Assembly: GCA_044220545.1 (NCBI GenBank)
Contig: JBGAQX010000029.1
Span: 1 to 64,000 of the forward strand
Source: Fen-999 sp044220545
Lineage (GTDB): Bacteria > Pseudomonadota > Gammaproteobacteria > Burkholderiales > Rhodocyclaceae
Direction of reading: 5' to 3'
DNA: 64,000 nucleotides
Below the pieces are notes generated by a model. It had not been told where the DNA came from and did not search any database. It was given only the letters and a program-made list of their open reading frames with translations. Of the stretch, positions 37,897-45,962 are shown piece by piece (the stretch's first letter is position 1; each line of letters opens with the position of its first letter). The translations under genes and the position numbers were made by a program.

Positions 37897-39271
37897 TCTG
37901 GTTCTCCACAATGGCGTCGACCACTTGCTCCATGCGCATGAAGCGCGAGCCCTTGACCAGCACCGTCACGTCCGGACCGAGCTCGGCCTTGAGCGTCGCC
38001 GTCAATTCCCCCGGCTTCGCGAAATGTTGCCCGCCGCCGCCGAAGTTGTGCGCCGCCGCCGCCGACAGAGCACCCAGGGCGAGGAGCCTTTCGATGCCGT
38101 GGCTCTTGGCGTAGCCGCCGATTTCGTCGTGGTACTGGCCGGCCGCCGCGCCCACCTCGCCCATGTCGCCCATGACGAAGATGCGTCGCCCGGGCAGATT
38201 GGCCAGTACGTCGATGGCCGCGCGCATCGAATCGGGATTGGCGTTGTAGGTGTCGTCGATGACCAGCGCGCCATGGAACCCGGCACGGCGCCGCAGGCGG
38301 CCCGGGATGCCGGCATAGCGGCTCAGCGCCTCGGCCACCGTTCCCAGGCTGACTCCGGCGGCCAGCGTGGCGGCGGCGGCGGCCAGGGCGTTGCGGACAT
38401 TGTGCATACCGGGTGCCGGCAGATCGAATTCGACCGTGCCCTGCGGCGCCCGCAGTACGATCTCGCTGGCGAAGCCATGTGGCCTGGCCAGCGCCGTCAC
38501 GTCGGCCGACTGGCCCAGGCCGAAGCCGACGATCGCCCTGCCGCCGGCCAACTCGCGCCAGACGTCGGCATGCGGATCATCGACATTGATGACGGCGACG
38601 CCGTTGTCGGACAAACCCTGGAATATCTCGCCCTTGGCACGCGCCACGTCGGTCAGCGTGCCAAGGCCGGCCAGATGGGCGCGTTGGGCGTTGTTCACCA
38701 GCGCCACGGTCGGCCGCGCCAGGCCGGTCAGGTAGGCGATCTCGCCGGGGTGGTTCATGCCCATCTCGATCACGGCGGCGCGATGACCGGCGCTCAAACG
38801 CAGCAGCATCAGGGGCAGGCCAATGTCGTTGTTAAGGTTGCCGGTGGTGGCCAACACGGCTTCCACGGGTTCCAGGTCGTCGCGACGCTCGTGCTCGCGC
38901 AGGATGGCGGCGCACATTTCCTTGACCGTGGTCTTGCCGTTGCTGCCGGTGACGCCGATCAGCGGCAGGTCGAACTGGCGCCGCCAGTGGCCGGCCAGGC
39001 TGCCCAGCGCCCGGCGGGTGTCGGTCACATGCAGCAGCGGCAGACCCCGCCCGTGGTCGGCGGCCCAGGCATGATCGACCATGGCGGCGGCGGCGCCATG
39101 GGCCAGCACGTCGCGCACATAGTCGTGACCATCGAAGCGTTCGCCACGCAGCGCGACGAACAGTTCGCCGACGGCGACCGTGCGCGAGTCGGTCGAGACG
39201 CCGACGAACGGGTGGCCTTCCGCACTGGCGGTGCCGCCGGTGGCTTGCGCCGCTTCGAAGAGATCCATCAT
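37886..39271 (-). CDS. murF: UDP-MurNAc-tripeptide--D-alanyl-D-alanine ligase MurF
   Basis: This 461-residue ligase adds D-Ala-D-Ala to finish the pentapeptide. It shows the ATP loop GVTGSNGKTTVKEM, EMGMNHPGEIAYL, NVDDPHADVW and IDDTYNANPDSMRAA. ATG overlaps the murE stop (ATGA). Confidence 0.97.
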   Translation of the reverse strand: MMDLFEAAQATGGTASAEGHPFVGVSTDSRTVAVGELFVALRGERFDGHDYVRDVLAHGAAAAMVDHAWAADHGRGLPLLHVTDTRRALGSLAGHWRRQFDLPLIGVTGSNGKTTVKEMCAAILREHERRDDLEPVEAVLATTGNLNNDIGLPLMLLRLSAGHRAAVIEMGMNHPGEIAYLTGLARPTVALVNNAQRAHLAGLGTLTDVARAKGEIFQGLSDNGVAVINVDDPHADVWRELAGGRAIVGFGLGQSADVTALARPHGFASEIVLRAPQGTVEFDLPAPGMHNVRNALAAAAATLAAGVSLGTVAEALSRYAGIPGRLRRRAGFHGALVIDDTYNANPDSMRAAIDVLANLPGRRIFVMGDMGEVGAAAGQYHDEIGGYAKSHGIERLLALGALSAAAAHNFGGGGQHFAKPGELTATLKAELGPDVTVLVKGSRFMRMEQVVDAIVENQNAA

Positions 39272-40722
39272 GACAACATCTCCAGGGCATGCCGGGCTTG
39301 ATCGAGATCCGAGAACGGCAGGCGCCGCCCGGCGACTTCCTGATAGGGCTCGTGTCCCTTGCCGGCGATCAGCACGACATCCGCGCCGGCGGCGCCGGAA
39401 ACGGCGCCGCGAATGGCGGCGGCGCGATCGGGCTCGACCGTCGGCGGCTTCTTCATGCCGGCGAGGATGGCGTCGATGATCGCTTGCGGCTGCTCGCCGC
39501 GCGGGTTGTCGCTGGTCAGCCAGACACGATCGGCCAGGGCTTCGGCCAGGGCGCCCATCTGGGGCCGTTTGCCGGGATCGCGCTCGCCGCCGCAGCCGAA
39601 GACGCAGATCAGCTTGCCGCCGCGTGCCGCGGCCGTCTCGCGCAGAACACCGAGCGCCTTCTCCAGCGCGTCCGGGGTATGCGCGTAGTCGATCACCACC
39701 AGGGGTCCGCCGGCGCCACCAACCGTCTGCATGCGCCCGGGCGGCGGCGCGATGCGCGGCAACACGGCGGCGATGTCGGCCAGGGATTCGTCGCCGGCCA
39801 GCAAGGCGCCGATCACGGCGAGCAGGTTGGCGGCGTTGAAGCGGCCCACCACGGGTGCCGCGATGCGCACGCCGTCGAGCATGAAGCTCAGGCCGGCGCC
39901 GCTCATGCTCAGATCGCGGGCGACCAGCGTCCGGTCGCCGCCCTGGCGATCCGCCAGCGTGTAGCCGATGGTACGCACGCGGCCCGCCAGGTTCCGCGCC
40001 AGTCGCTCGCCGAAGGGATCGTCGAGATTCACCACCGCCGCGCCGAGGCCGGGCCAGGCGAACAAACGTTCCTTGGCGGCGCCGTAGGCGGCCATGTCGC
40101 CGTGGTACTCGAGATGGTCGCGGGTCAGGTTGGTGAATACCGCCACATCGAAGTTGACGCCGGCGACGCGCTGCTGATCGAGGCCGATCGACGACACCTC
40201 GATGGCGCACGCCACCGCGCCCTGCTCGACGAAACCGGCCAGGGCCCGGTGCAGGGTGATCGAGTCCGGCGTGGTGTTCGGACTATCGACGAGCCGGCCC
40301 GGAAAACCGTTGCCGAGCGTGCCGATCACCGCGCAGGGACACTCGAACAGAGCCATCGCCTGGGCGATCCACTGCGATACCGAAGTCTTGCCATTGGTGC
40401 CGGTCACCCCCGCCATCCAGAGTTGCTCGGAGGGGCGGCCGTAGACGAGATGGGCAAGTTCCCCGGCCCGGGCGGCCAGGCCTGGAACAGGCAGGACGGG
40501 CACGTTGGCGGCCAGCGCCACCCCCGGCTCGTACAACACCGCCGCCGCGCCACGGGCGACGGCGTCGCCGACGAAGGCTCGGCCGTCGCTGCGCTGGCCG
40601 GGCAGGGCGACGAACACGTCGCCGGGCCGCACGGCGCGGGAATCCGCGCACAGGCCGGCCGCCGTGACGCCGTGCGCGGCCAACTGCTCGAGGATGGCGG
40701 TGGCGGTCAGGGCGGCGTTCAT
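39268..40722 (-). CDS. murE: UDP-MurNAc-L-Ala-D-Glu--meso-diaminopimelate ligase MurE
   Basis: This 484-residue ligase adds the third stem residue. The ATP loop is GVTGTNGKTSVSQW. TSDNPRGEQP near residues 402-411 contains the DNPR motif that selects meso-diaminopimelate, as expected for a Gram-negative wall. ATG overlaps the ftsI stop (ATGA). Confidence 0.97.
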   Translation of the reverse strand: MNAALTATAILEQLAAHGVTAAGLCADSRAVRPGDVFVALPGQRSDGRAFVGDAVARGAAAVLYEPGVALAANVPVLPVPGLAARAGELAHLVYGRPSEQLWMAGVTGTNGKTSVSQWIAQAMALFECPCAVIGTLGNGFPGRLVDSPNTTPDSITLHRALAGFVEQGAVACAIEVSSIGLDQQRVAGVNFDVAVFTNLTRDHLEYHGDMAAYGAAKERLFAWPGLGAAVVNLDDPFGERLARNLAGRVRTIGYTLADRQGGDRTLVARDLSMSGAGLSFMLDGVRIAAPVVGRFNAANLLAVIGALLAGDESLADIAAVLPRIAPPPGRMQTVGGAGGPLVVIDYAHTPDALEKALGVLRETAAARGGKLICVFGCGGERDPGKRPQMGALAEALADRVWLTSDNPRGEQPQAIIDAILAGMKKPPTVEPDRAAAIRGAVSGAAGADVVLIAGKGHEPYQEVAGRRLPFSDLDQARHALEMLS

Positions 40723-42437
40723 ACGCCCTCCTTCACCGCTTCGGCCATCAGCACCGGCTTGAGTGGCGCGTCCTGCGGTACGCCCAGGGTGCGCAATGCG
40801 CCGGCCATGACCTGGGCGAACACCGGGGCGGCGACGTCGCCGCCGTAGTACTTGCCCGCCGACGGCTCGTCGATCATCACCGCCACCACCAGGCGCGGCT
40901 CCGAGGCGGGCGCGAAACCGATGAACGACGCGACATACTTGTCGCCGTAGCTGCCGCCATCGAGCTTGTGGGCGGTGCCGGTCTTGCCCGCCACGCGGTA
41001 GCCGGGAATCTGCGCCTTGGGCGCCGTGCCGCCCGGCTTGACGGCCATTTCCAGCATGGTCCGCACCTCGCGCGCCGTCTGGCCGGAGAATACCGCCGCA
41101 CCCGTCAGGGGCGGCGTTTCGACACGCGTCAACGACACCGGCAGCAGGTCGCCGTCGCGGGCGAAGGCCAGGTAGGCGCGGGCCAGTTGCATCAGGGTCA
41201 CCGAGATGCCGTGGCCGTAGGACATGGTCGCCTGCTCGATCTGCCGCCAGGTCTTGGCCGGCCGCAGACGGCCGCCGACCTCGCCGGGAAAGCCGAGCTT
41301 GAGCGGTGTGCCGAAGCCAAGGCTGTTGAAGTTCTGCCACATGTCCTCGGGGCGGAACGACAGGGCAACCTTGGCCGCGCCGACATTGGAGGATTTCTGG
41401 ATCACCTCGGCGAGCGTCAATATCCCGTGTACATGGGCGTCGTGGATGGTGGCGGCGCCGATGCTGAGCTTGCCGGGCGCCGTCTGGATCGGCGTGTCGA
41501 AGCGATACTTGCCTTTCTCCAGGGCCAGCGCCGCCGTGAAGGGCTTGAAGGTCGAACCCGGCTCGAAGGTATCGGTGAAGGCGCGATTGCGCAGTTGCGC
41601 GCCGACCAGCCGGACGCGATTGTTGGGGTTGTAGGTGGGCGCATTGGCCAGGGCCAGCACTTCGCCGGTCTTGACATCCAGAACCACCACGCCGCCGGCC
41701 TTGGCCTTGTGCTCGGCGATGGCCTGCTTCAAGAGGCTGTGCGCCAGGTACTGGATCTTGGCGTCCAGCGCGAGAGTGACGTCCTTGCCCTCCTGCGGCG
41801 CGCGGATCGACTCGACGTCCTCGACGATCTGGCCGCGCCGGTCCTTGATCACCCGTCGGCTGCCCGGCTTGCCAGTCAGGAGATCGTTCATCGCCAGTTC
41901 GACGCCCTCCTGACCCTCGTCGGCGACCCCGGTGAAACCCAGCATGTGCGCCATGACATCCCCGGACGGGTAGTAGCGGCGATATTCCTTCTGCTCGTGG
42001 ATGCCGGGCAGGCGCAGGGTGGCGACCTTTTCGGCGACGTCGGGCGGAATCTGGCGCTTGACGAAGACGAAATCCTTGTCCGAGGCGAGCTTGCGGTTGA
42101 GCTCGCGCACATCCATCTCCAGCAATGCGGCCAGTTCCCGCGCCTGCGCCGGCGCCAGCCGGGCATCTTCGGGGATGGCCCAGATCGCCTTGACGGGTGT
42201 GGACACGGCCAGCACGTCGCCATGCCGGTCGAGAATGCGGCCGCGCGTGGCGGAGATTTCGATCACCCTTTCGTATCGCGACTCGCCCTTCTTTTGCAGG
42301 AAGTCGTTCTGGAACACCTGCAAGTAGAGCGAGCGACCGATAAGCGCGACAAAGCCCGCCAAGAGGGCGAATACCACCAGCCGCGAACGTAGCGGCGACA
42401 GCCGATGGGTCAGGATCGGGCTGTTGGCGAACTTCAT
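40719..42437 (-). CDS. ftsI: Septal peptidoglycan transpeptidase FtsI (PBP3)
   Basis: This 572-residue class B penicillin-binding protein cross-links septal murein. It has an N-terminal membrane helix (about 19-42), a pedestal domain beginning ATRGRILDRHGDVLA, and a transpeptidase domain with the nucleophile in GSTFKPF (Ser295), an SSN motif in IQKSSNVGAAK and KTGTAHK near the C-terminus. ATG overlaps the ftsL stop. Confidence 0.97.
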   Translation of the reverse strand: MKFANSPILTHRLSPLRSRLVVFALLAGFVALIGRSLYLQVFQNDFLQKKGESRYERVIEISATRGRILDRHGDVLAVSTPVKAIWAIPEDARLAPAQARELAALLEMDVRELNRKLASDKDFVFVKRQIPPDVAEKVATLRLPGIHEQKEYRRYYPSGDVMAHMLGFTGVADEGQEGVELAMNDLLTGKPGSRRVIKDRRGQIVEDVESIRAPQEGKDVTLALDAKIQYLAHSLLKQAIAEHKAKAGGVVVLDVKTGEVLALANAPTYNPNNRVRLVGAQLRNRAFTDTFEPGSTFKPFTAALALEKGKYRFDTPIQTAPGKLSIGAATIHDAHVHGILTLAEVIQKSSNVGAAKVALSFRPEDMWQNFNSLGFGTPLKLGFPGEVGGRLRPAKTWRQIEQATMSYGHGISVTLMQLARAYLAFARDGDLLPVSLTRVETPPLTGAAVFSGQTAREVRTMLEMAVKPGGTAPKAQIPGYRVAGKTGTAHKLDGGSYGDKYVASFIGFAPASEPRLVVAVMIDEPSAGKYYGGDVAAPVFAQVMAGALRTLGVPQDAPLKPVLMAEAVKEGV

Positions 42438-42703
42438 CTGGCGGCCGCCTCGATGGCAACCACGTGCGCCGGCGGCGGCGGCCGCATGCCGAGCTTGTCG
42501 CGGGCAATTCTTTCGATGCGCGCATGGCCGGCCCAGGTGCTCTGCTCCAACTGGAGTTGTCCCCACTCGACCTCGAGCTCGCGCATCCGGCTTTGCTCCC
42601 GCTCGAGGTCGGTGAACAGCTTGCGCGCGCGGTGGTTGGCGGCGACCGTTGATAGCGCGCAACACACGGCAATCAGCAACAGGAGCAGGTTCAGGCGCAA
42701 CAT
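42434..42703 (-). CDS. ftsL: Cell division protein FtsL
   Basis: This 89-residue bitopic membrane protein has a membrane helix at residues 3-22 and a periplasmic coiled coil (about 24-70) that pairs with FtsB. The IERIARDKLGMRPP block near the end is typical. It lies between rsmH (19 bases upstream) and ftsI (overlapping) as in other dcw clusters. Confidence 0.92.
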   Translation of the reverse strand: MLRLNLLLLLIAVCCALSTVAANHRARKLFTDLEREQSRMRELEVEWGQLQLEQSTWAGHARIERIARDKLGMRPPPPAHVVAIEAAAR

Positions 42704-42722
42704 GGTGTCGGCGGCAGTGGCG

Positions 42723-43598
42723 TCAGCATCGCTCGGCGACCCGCATCACCGCGCTGCGGGCACGCGGATTGACGTCGACCTCCGCCACGCCGGGAAACAC
42801 CGGCTTGCCCACCCGGCGCAGCGCGGGCGGCGGCAGTTCGGCCGCGCGCACCGGCAGACGATCGGGAAGGCGGCCCGGCTGACTCTCATCGCGCAGGAAG
42901 CGTTTGACAATGCGGTCTTCCAGTGAATGGAAGCTGATCACGACCAGCCGTCCTCCGGAAACCAGGCGCGCCACGCATTGGGGCAGGACTAGCGACAGTT
43001 CTTCAAGCTCCCGATTGACGTGAATCCGTAGAGCCTGAAAGCTGCGCGTCGCCGGGTGCTGGCCCGGTTCACGCGTGCGGACGGCCTTCTCCACGAGCGT
43101 GGCAAATTGTCCCGTGCTTGAAATACGGCATTCGACCCGAGCAGCAACAACCGCCTTTGCAATCGCATGAGCAAACCGTTCTTCGCCATAGTCCCTGATC
43201 ACCTTTTCTATCTCTCGTTGTTCGGCCCGGGCCAGAAAGTCGGCCGCGGTCTCCCCCTCGGTCGTATCCATGCGCATGTCCAGCGGCGCATCGAAACGAA
43301 AGCTCATGCCCCGTTCGGGCGTATCCAGTTGCGGCAGGCTGTCCAGCACCTCGGCCAACCGGCCAAAGGCCGCGTGAACCAGCGTGAAGCGGGGATCGGT
43401 GATCGTTTGACCGTCCGCCACCGCCGCTGGATCGCGATCCAGCGCCACCAGCCTGCCCGCCGCCCCCAGGCGCGCCAGGATTTCCCGGCTGTGGCCGCCA
43501 CGCCCGAAGGTGGCATCGACATAGATGCCGTCCGGCCTGATCGCCAGCGCCGCGACCGCCTCCGGCAGCAGGACGCTGACATGCGCGCCCGCGCTCAC
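42723..43598 (-). CDS. rsmH: 16S rRNA m4C1402 methyltransferase RsmH, with an internal deletion
   Basis: This 291-residue SAM-dependent methyltransferase modifies C1402 in the ribosomal P site. The start is GTG overlapping the mraZ stop as GTGA. The frame shows IYVDATFGRGGHSREIL, LDRDPAAV, GMSFRFDAPLDMRMDTT, YGEERFAHAIAKAVV, HPATRSFQALRI and VISFHSLEDRIVKRF. Compared with E. coli RsmH (313 residues), about 17 residues are missing between LAEVLD and LPQLDTPERG. The lost part normally contains DGILLDLGVSS, a conserved SAM-site segment. The frame is intact on both sides. The enzyme may be impaired, or the loss may be an assembly error. Confidence 0.9.
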   Translation of the reverse strand: MSAGAHVSVLLPEAVAALAIRPDGIYVDATFGRGGHSREILARLGAAGRLVALDRDPAAVADGQTITDPRFTLVHAAFGRLAEVLDSLPQLDTPERGMSFRFDAPLDMRMDTTEGETAADFLARAEQREIEKVIRDYGEERFAHAIAKAVVAARVECRISSTGQFATLVEKAVRTREPGQHPATRSFQALRIHVNRELEELSLVLPQCVARLVSGGRLVVISFHSLEDRIVKRFLRDESQPGRLPDRLPVRAAELPPPALRRVGKPVFPGVAEVDVNPRARSAVMRVAERC

Positions 43599-44041
43599 AG
43601 CGCGAGGTTTTCCATGCCTGGCGGCAACAGCTTGTCGCCCAGGGCAAAGATTTCTTCCTGTTGTTGTTTCCAGCCGGCGGCCGACCACAGCTCGAAATGG
43701 CTGCCCTGGCCAATCAGCCAGACATCCTTCTCCAGCCCCGCGTATTGGCGCAGCTCCGGCGCCACCAGCAGGCGGCCGGCGGAATCCATCTCCAGGTCGA
43801 CGGCAAAGCCGACCAGCAGACGACGCAACTTGGCGGATTGGGCTTCCAGGCTCGGTGCGGAGAGGATCTTGGCGCGAATCGGCTCCCAGGCCGGCGCCGG
43901 ATAGAGCAACAGGCAGCGATGGGGATGGGCGGTCAGCACCAGATGACCTTCGGCGGCCTTGGCCAGGGCGTCGCGATGGCGCGCCGGGATCGCCATGCGG
44001 CCCTTGGCATCCAGACTCAGCGATGTCGCCCCTTGGAACAT
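43595..44041 (-). CDS. mraZ: Transcriptional regulator MraZ
   Basis: This 148-residue protein is built of two AbrB-like repeats. The first opens FQGATSLSLDAKGRMAIPAR and the second contains DLEMDSAGRLLVAPELR. It forms a ring and represses the dcw promoter by binding repeated TGGG boxes, which are present just upstream. A good purine-rich ribosome site (AAGGGGGAA) supports the ATG at 44041. Confidence 0.97.
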   Translation of the reverse strand: MFQGATSLSLDAKGRMAIPARHRDALAKAAEGHLVLTAHPHRCLLLYPAPAWEPIRAKILSAPSLEAQSAKLRRLLVGFAVDLEMDSAGRLLVAPELRQYAGLEKDVWLIGQGSHFELWSAAGWKQQQEEIFALGDKLLPPGMENLAL

Positions 44042-44079
44042 CCATTCCCCCTTGATTCGAGGCGGAGAACACCAAGATT

Positions 44080-44132
44080 CTCCACTTCCTCCCACTTCCT
44101 CCCACTCTACGGAAGAAGAAATGGCCAGTCAA
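44080..44132 (-). promoter_or_regulatory. mra promoter with three MraZ boxes
   Basis: On the minus strand TTGACT (44132-44127), a 17-base spacer and TAGAGT (44109-44104) form the dcw promoter. Three direct repeats follow with a 10-base period: TGGGA (44104-44100), TGGGA (44094-44090) and TGGAG (44084-44080). This matches the known MraZ operator of TGGGN boxes spaced by 5 bases. The first box touches the -10, so bound MraZ should block transcription. Confidence 0.85.
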
Positions 44133-44298
44133 GCAGGAAAAGGCGAATTATTCTGTGCCGACAAGGACTTACGGCACATTTCAACAGGAAACGTGAAAAA
44201 TATTTCCCCAAAAAATCAATGGGGATACGCGACTGATTGAAAGTGAAATATGAGGAATTTGACGGCCACCAAGGCCGTCAGAGCAGCCGGCCATCCTG
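44133..44298. other. AT-richer gap between the mra promoter and the Phd-PIN promoter
   Basis: This is the middle of the 314-base gene-free stretch 44042-44355, whose ends hold the mra promoter and the antitoxin promoter. It is noticeably AT-richer than the rest of the window (runs such as AAAAATATTTCCCC). I see no open frame with protein character, hairpin terminator or repeat. Low GC between divergent promoters is common and needs no special explanation. Confidence 0.4.
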
Positions 44299-44336
44299 TT
44301 GCATTCGGACAAGACCGGTCTATATACTGGTCTATA
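44299..44336 (+). promoter_or_regulatory. Promoter and repeats of the Phd-PIN operon
   Basis: TTGCAT (44299-44304), an 18-base spacer and TATACT (44323-44328) form the promoter. A palindrome GACCGGTC (44313-44320) lies in the spacer, and GGTCTATA occurs twice (44317-44324 and 44329-44336), 12 bases apart. Such repeats across a promoter suit autorepression by the antitoxin. Confidence 0.6.
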
Positions 44337-44355
44337 ACGTTATCGAGGTGTACCC

Positions 44356-44601
44356 ATGAACATAGAAATCGGTTCCTACGAAGCAAAGACCAAGCTGCCA
44401 GAACTGCTGCGCAGCATCCAGGCCGGCAATCGTTACACGATCACCTTACGGGGTGAACCGGTTGCCGACTTGGTACCGGCCGAAGGCAGCAAGGGCGCCC
44501 AAGCCGCATTGGCGGCGGACCAGATGCGAACATTGATGCTCAATGGTGCTCCGATCAAGAATGTCGATGTAAAGGCGCTGATCAACGAAGGTCGCGCATG
44601 A
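44356..44601 (+). CDS. Phd/YefM-family antitoxin paired with a PIN toxin
   Basis: This 81-residue protein has the Phd pattern (IGSYEAKTKLPELLRSIQAG, then YTITLRGEPVADLVPAEG), with a C-terminal toxin-binding tail. It should neutralise the PIN ribonuclease that follows and repress the promoter upstream. A CGAGGTG ribosome site precedes the ATG. Its stop overlaps the toxin ATG. Confidence 0.85.
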   Translation: MNIEIGSYEAKTKLPELLRSIQAGNRYTITLRGEPVADLVPAEGSKGAQAALAADQMRTLMLNGAPIKNVDVKALINEGRA

Positions 44602-45035
44602 GCTTCGTCCTGGATAACTCGGTGGCAATGTGCTGGCTGCTCAACGATGGCCGCGCGGCCGATATTGTCTATGCGCTGGATATTCTGGATGCGCTCAAGA
44701 CGACGTCAGCGATCGTGCCGGGGCTCTGGGCGCTGGAGGCCGCCAATGTCGTTGCCAAGGCGGAAGCCAAGGGCTTGGTCAATGAAGCCCGATCGCAAGC
44801 CTTTGTCGCCGTACTGATGCGCCTGAATATCGCCACCGACACGGCCACCACCAGCCACGCGCTGACTGAAACACTCAACCTTGCCCGGCGCTACAAGTTG
44901 TCCGCCTACGACGCCACCTATCTCGAACTGGCCATGCGCGAGGGATTGCCCTTGGCAACGCTGGACGCCGATCTCGAAAAGGCCGCGCGGAAGGCGGGCG
45001 TCAAGCGGTTCGAACCGAAGCGGCCGGAGTCGTGA
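44598..45035 (+). CDS. PIN-domain toxin (VapC-like ribonuclease)
   Basis: This 145-residue PIN protein would cut RNA when not bound by its antitoxin. Acidic metal ligands are visible in FVLDNSVAMCWLL (Asp6), GLWALEAANVV (Glu), SAYDATYLELAMREGLPLATLD (shown in parts: SAYDATYLEL and ATLD). The fold order is complete and the length is normal. ATG overlaps the antitoxin stop. Confidence 0.87.
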   Translation: MSFVLDNSVAMCWLLNDGRAADIVYALDILDALKTTSAIVPGLWALEAANVVAKAEAKGLVNEARSQAFVAVLMRLNIATDTATTSHALTETLNLARRYKLSAYDATYLELAMREGLPLATLDADLEKAARKAGVKRFEPKRPES

Positions 45036-45047
45036 ATGAGTCAACCG

Positions 45048-45072
45048 CGGCCCGAATTTCTAGAACGGGCCG
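45048..45072. terminator. Hairpin between the PIN toxin gene and rnpB
   Basis: CGGCCCG (45048-45054) and CGGGCCG (45066-45072) form a 7-bp GC stem with an 11-base loop. It lies after the PIN gene on the plus strand and after rnpB on the minus strand, so it could end either transcript. There is no T run on either side, so this is uncertain. Confidence 0.3.
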
Positions 45073-45090
45073 ACACCCCCCAGCGGGGAT

Positions 45091-45502
45091 GGAAGTCCGC
45101 CGATAAGCCGGGTTCTGTCGTGGGCAGCCATTCCTCTGGGACCGTCGTTGCCGACGGCCTCTAGCAGCCTACCCGGGAGCAGCGCGAGCCACGCTATCGC
45201 CCCCCTATTTGGCCTTGCTCCGGATGAGGTTTGCCATGCCGTCCGTGTTGCCACGTCCGCGGTGGGCTCTTACCCCGATACCGCTTGCGCGGCATCGACA
45301 CGCCTGTCGGCGCGCCACCATTTCACCCTTGCCGGCCCGCAAACGAGTTGCGGACTTGGGCGGTATCTTTCTGTTGCACTGTCTGTCGCCTTGGGCCTCT
45401 TGCGAGGCTTGCTGCGCCCGGCCGTTAGCCGGCATCCTGCTCTATGGGGCCCGGACTTTCCTCCAGGTGATTGCTCACCCAGCGGCTGCCTGGCGGACTT
45501 CC
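45091..45502 (-). ncRNA. rnpB: RNase P RNA, bacterial type A
   Basis: The minus strand carries the RNA subunit of RNase P, which matures tRNA 5' ends. The P1 helix is closed by GGAAGTCCGCC at the 5' end and GGCGGACTTCC at the 3' end. Conserved landmarks in order are GAGGAAAGTCCGGGC, CAGTGCAACAGAAAG, AAGGGTGAAATGGT, GTAAGAGCCCACCG, GCAAGGCCAAATAGG, GGGTAGGCTGCT and ACGACAGAACCCGGCTTATC. About 412 bases is slightly longer than E. coli (377). Exact ends may differ by a few bases. Confidence 0.95.
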
Positions 45503-45509
45503 GGCGTCG

Positions 45510-45515
45510 ATTGTA
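45510..45515 (-). promoter_or_regulatory. rnpB -10 element
   Basis: TACAAT on the minus strand lies 8 bases before the 5' end of RNase P RNA predicted from the P1 helix. No convincing -35 is seen. The element lies just past the stop of the lipoprotein gene. Confidence 0.45.
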
Positions 45516-45524
45516 ACAGCGGGG

Positions 45525-45962
45525 CTATTCGCCCTCCGCCGACCCGTTCTCTTTCGCGACCTTGTCCTTGCTTTCGACAAACTTGAAAACGCCGTCCTTT
45601 TCCTGGAAGGCGCCGATCAGATCGCCCGGTTCCGGCGGAGGTTCCTGGTAGGCCTGGAAGCCGCAGTTCCTGAGCTCGGTGACGTACCAACGCTTGCCCT
45701 GCCTGAGGATATAAACCGCCGGTTCGGGGCTATACACCTCCACCTTGACCTTGCCGCCGCTGGTCGGCTTGAGATGATGACGCCGCTGGCAATTGGGATG
45801 CTGTCGCACGATCAGATCAAGCTCCCAGCCGCTGGTCCAGAAGTTCGACTGTATCCGCTCGACGGTAATCGCCACCTCGCTGCCGGCGATCATGTAGGCG
45901 GCCGGATCCTTGCTACAGGCCGAAAGCAGCAGGACGGCGAAGAGCGGCATCCATCGTTTCAT
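45525..45962 (-). CDS. Putative lipoprotein of unknown function
   Basis: This 145-residue protein has a lipoprotein signal peptide MKRWMPLFAVLLLSACSKD, with the lipid-bearing Cys16 in LSAC. The mature part is beta-rich (GSEVAITVERIQSNFW, KVKVEVYSPEPAVYIL) and ends in a charged tail. Its ATG overlaps the pyrC stop, so it is probably co-expressed with pyrC, with no obvious functional link. Confidence 0.75.
   Translation of the reverse strand: MKRWMPLFAVLLLSACSKDPAAYMIAGSEVAITVERIQSNFWTSGWELDLIVRQHPNCQRRHHLKPTSGGKVKVEVYSPEPAVYILRQGKRWYVTELRNCGFQAYQEPPPEPGDLIGAFQEKDGVFKFVESKDKVAKENGSAEGE

Noticed and set aside
45205..45586. Several open frames across 45205-45586
   Set aside because: They fall within the RNase P RNA gene and its flank, whose conserved RNA landmarks explain the sequence.
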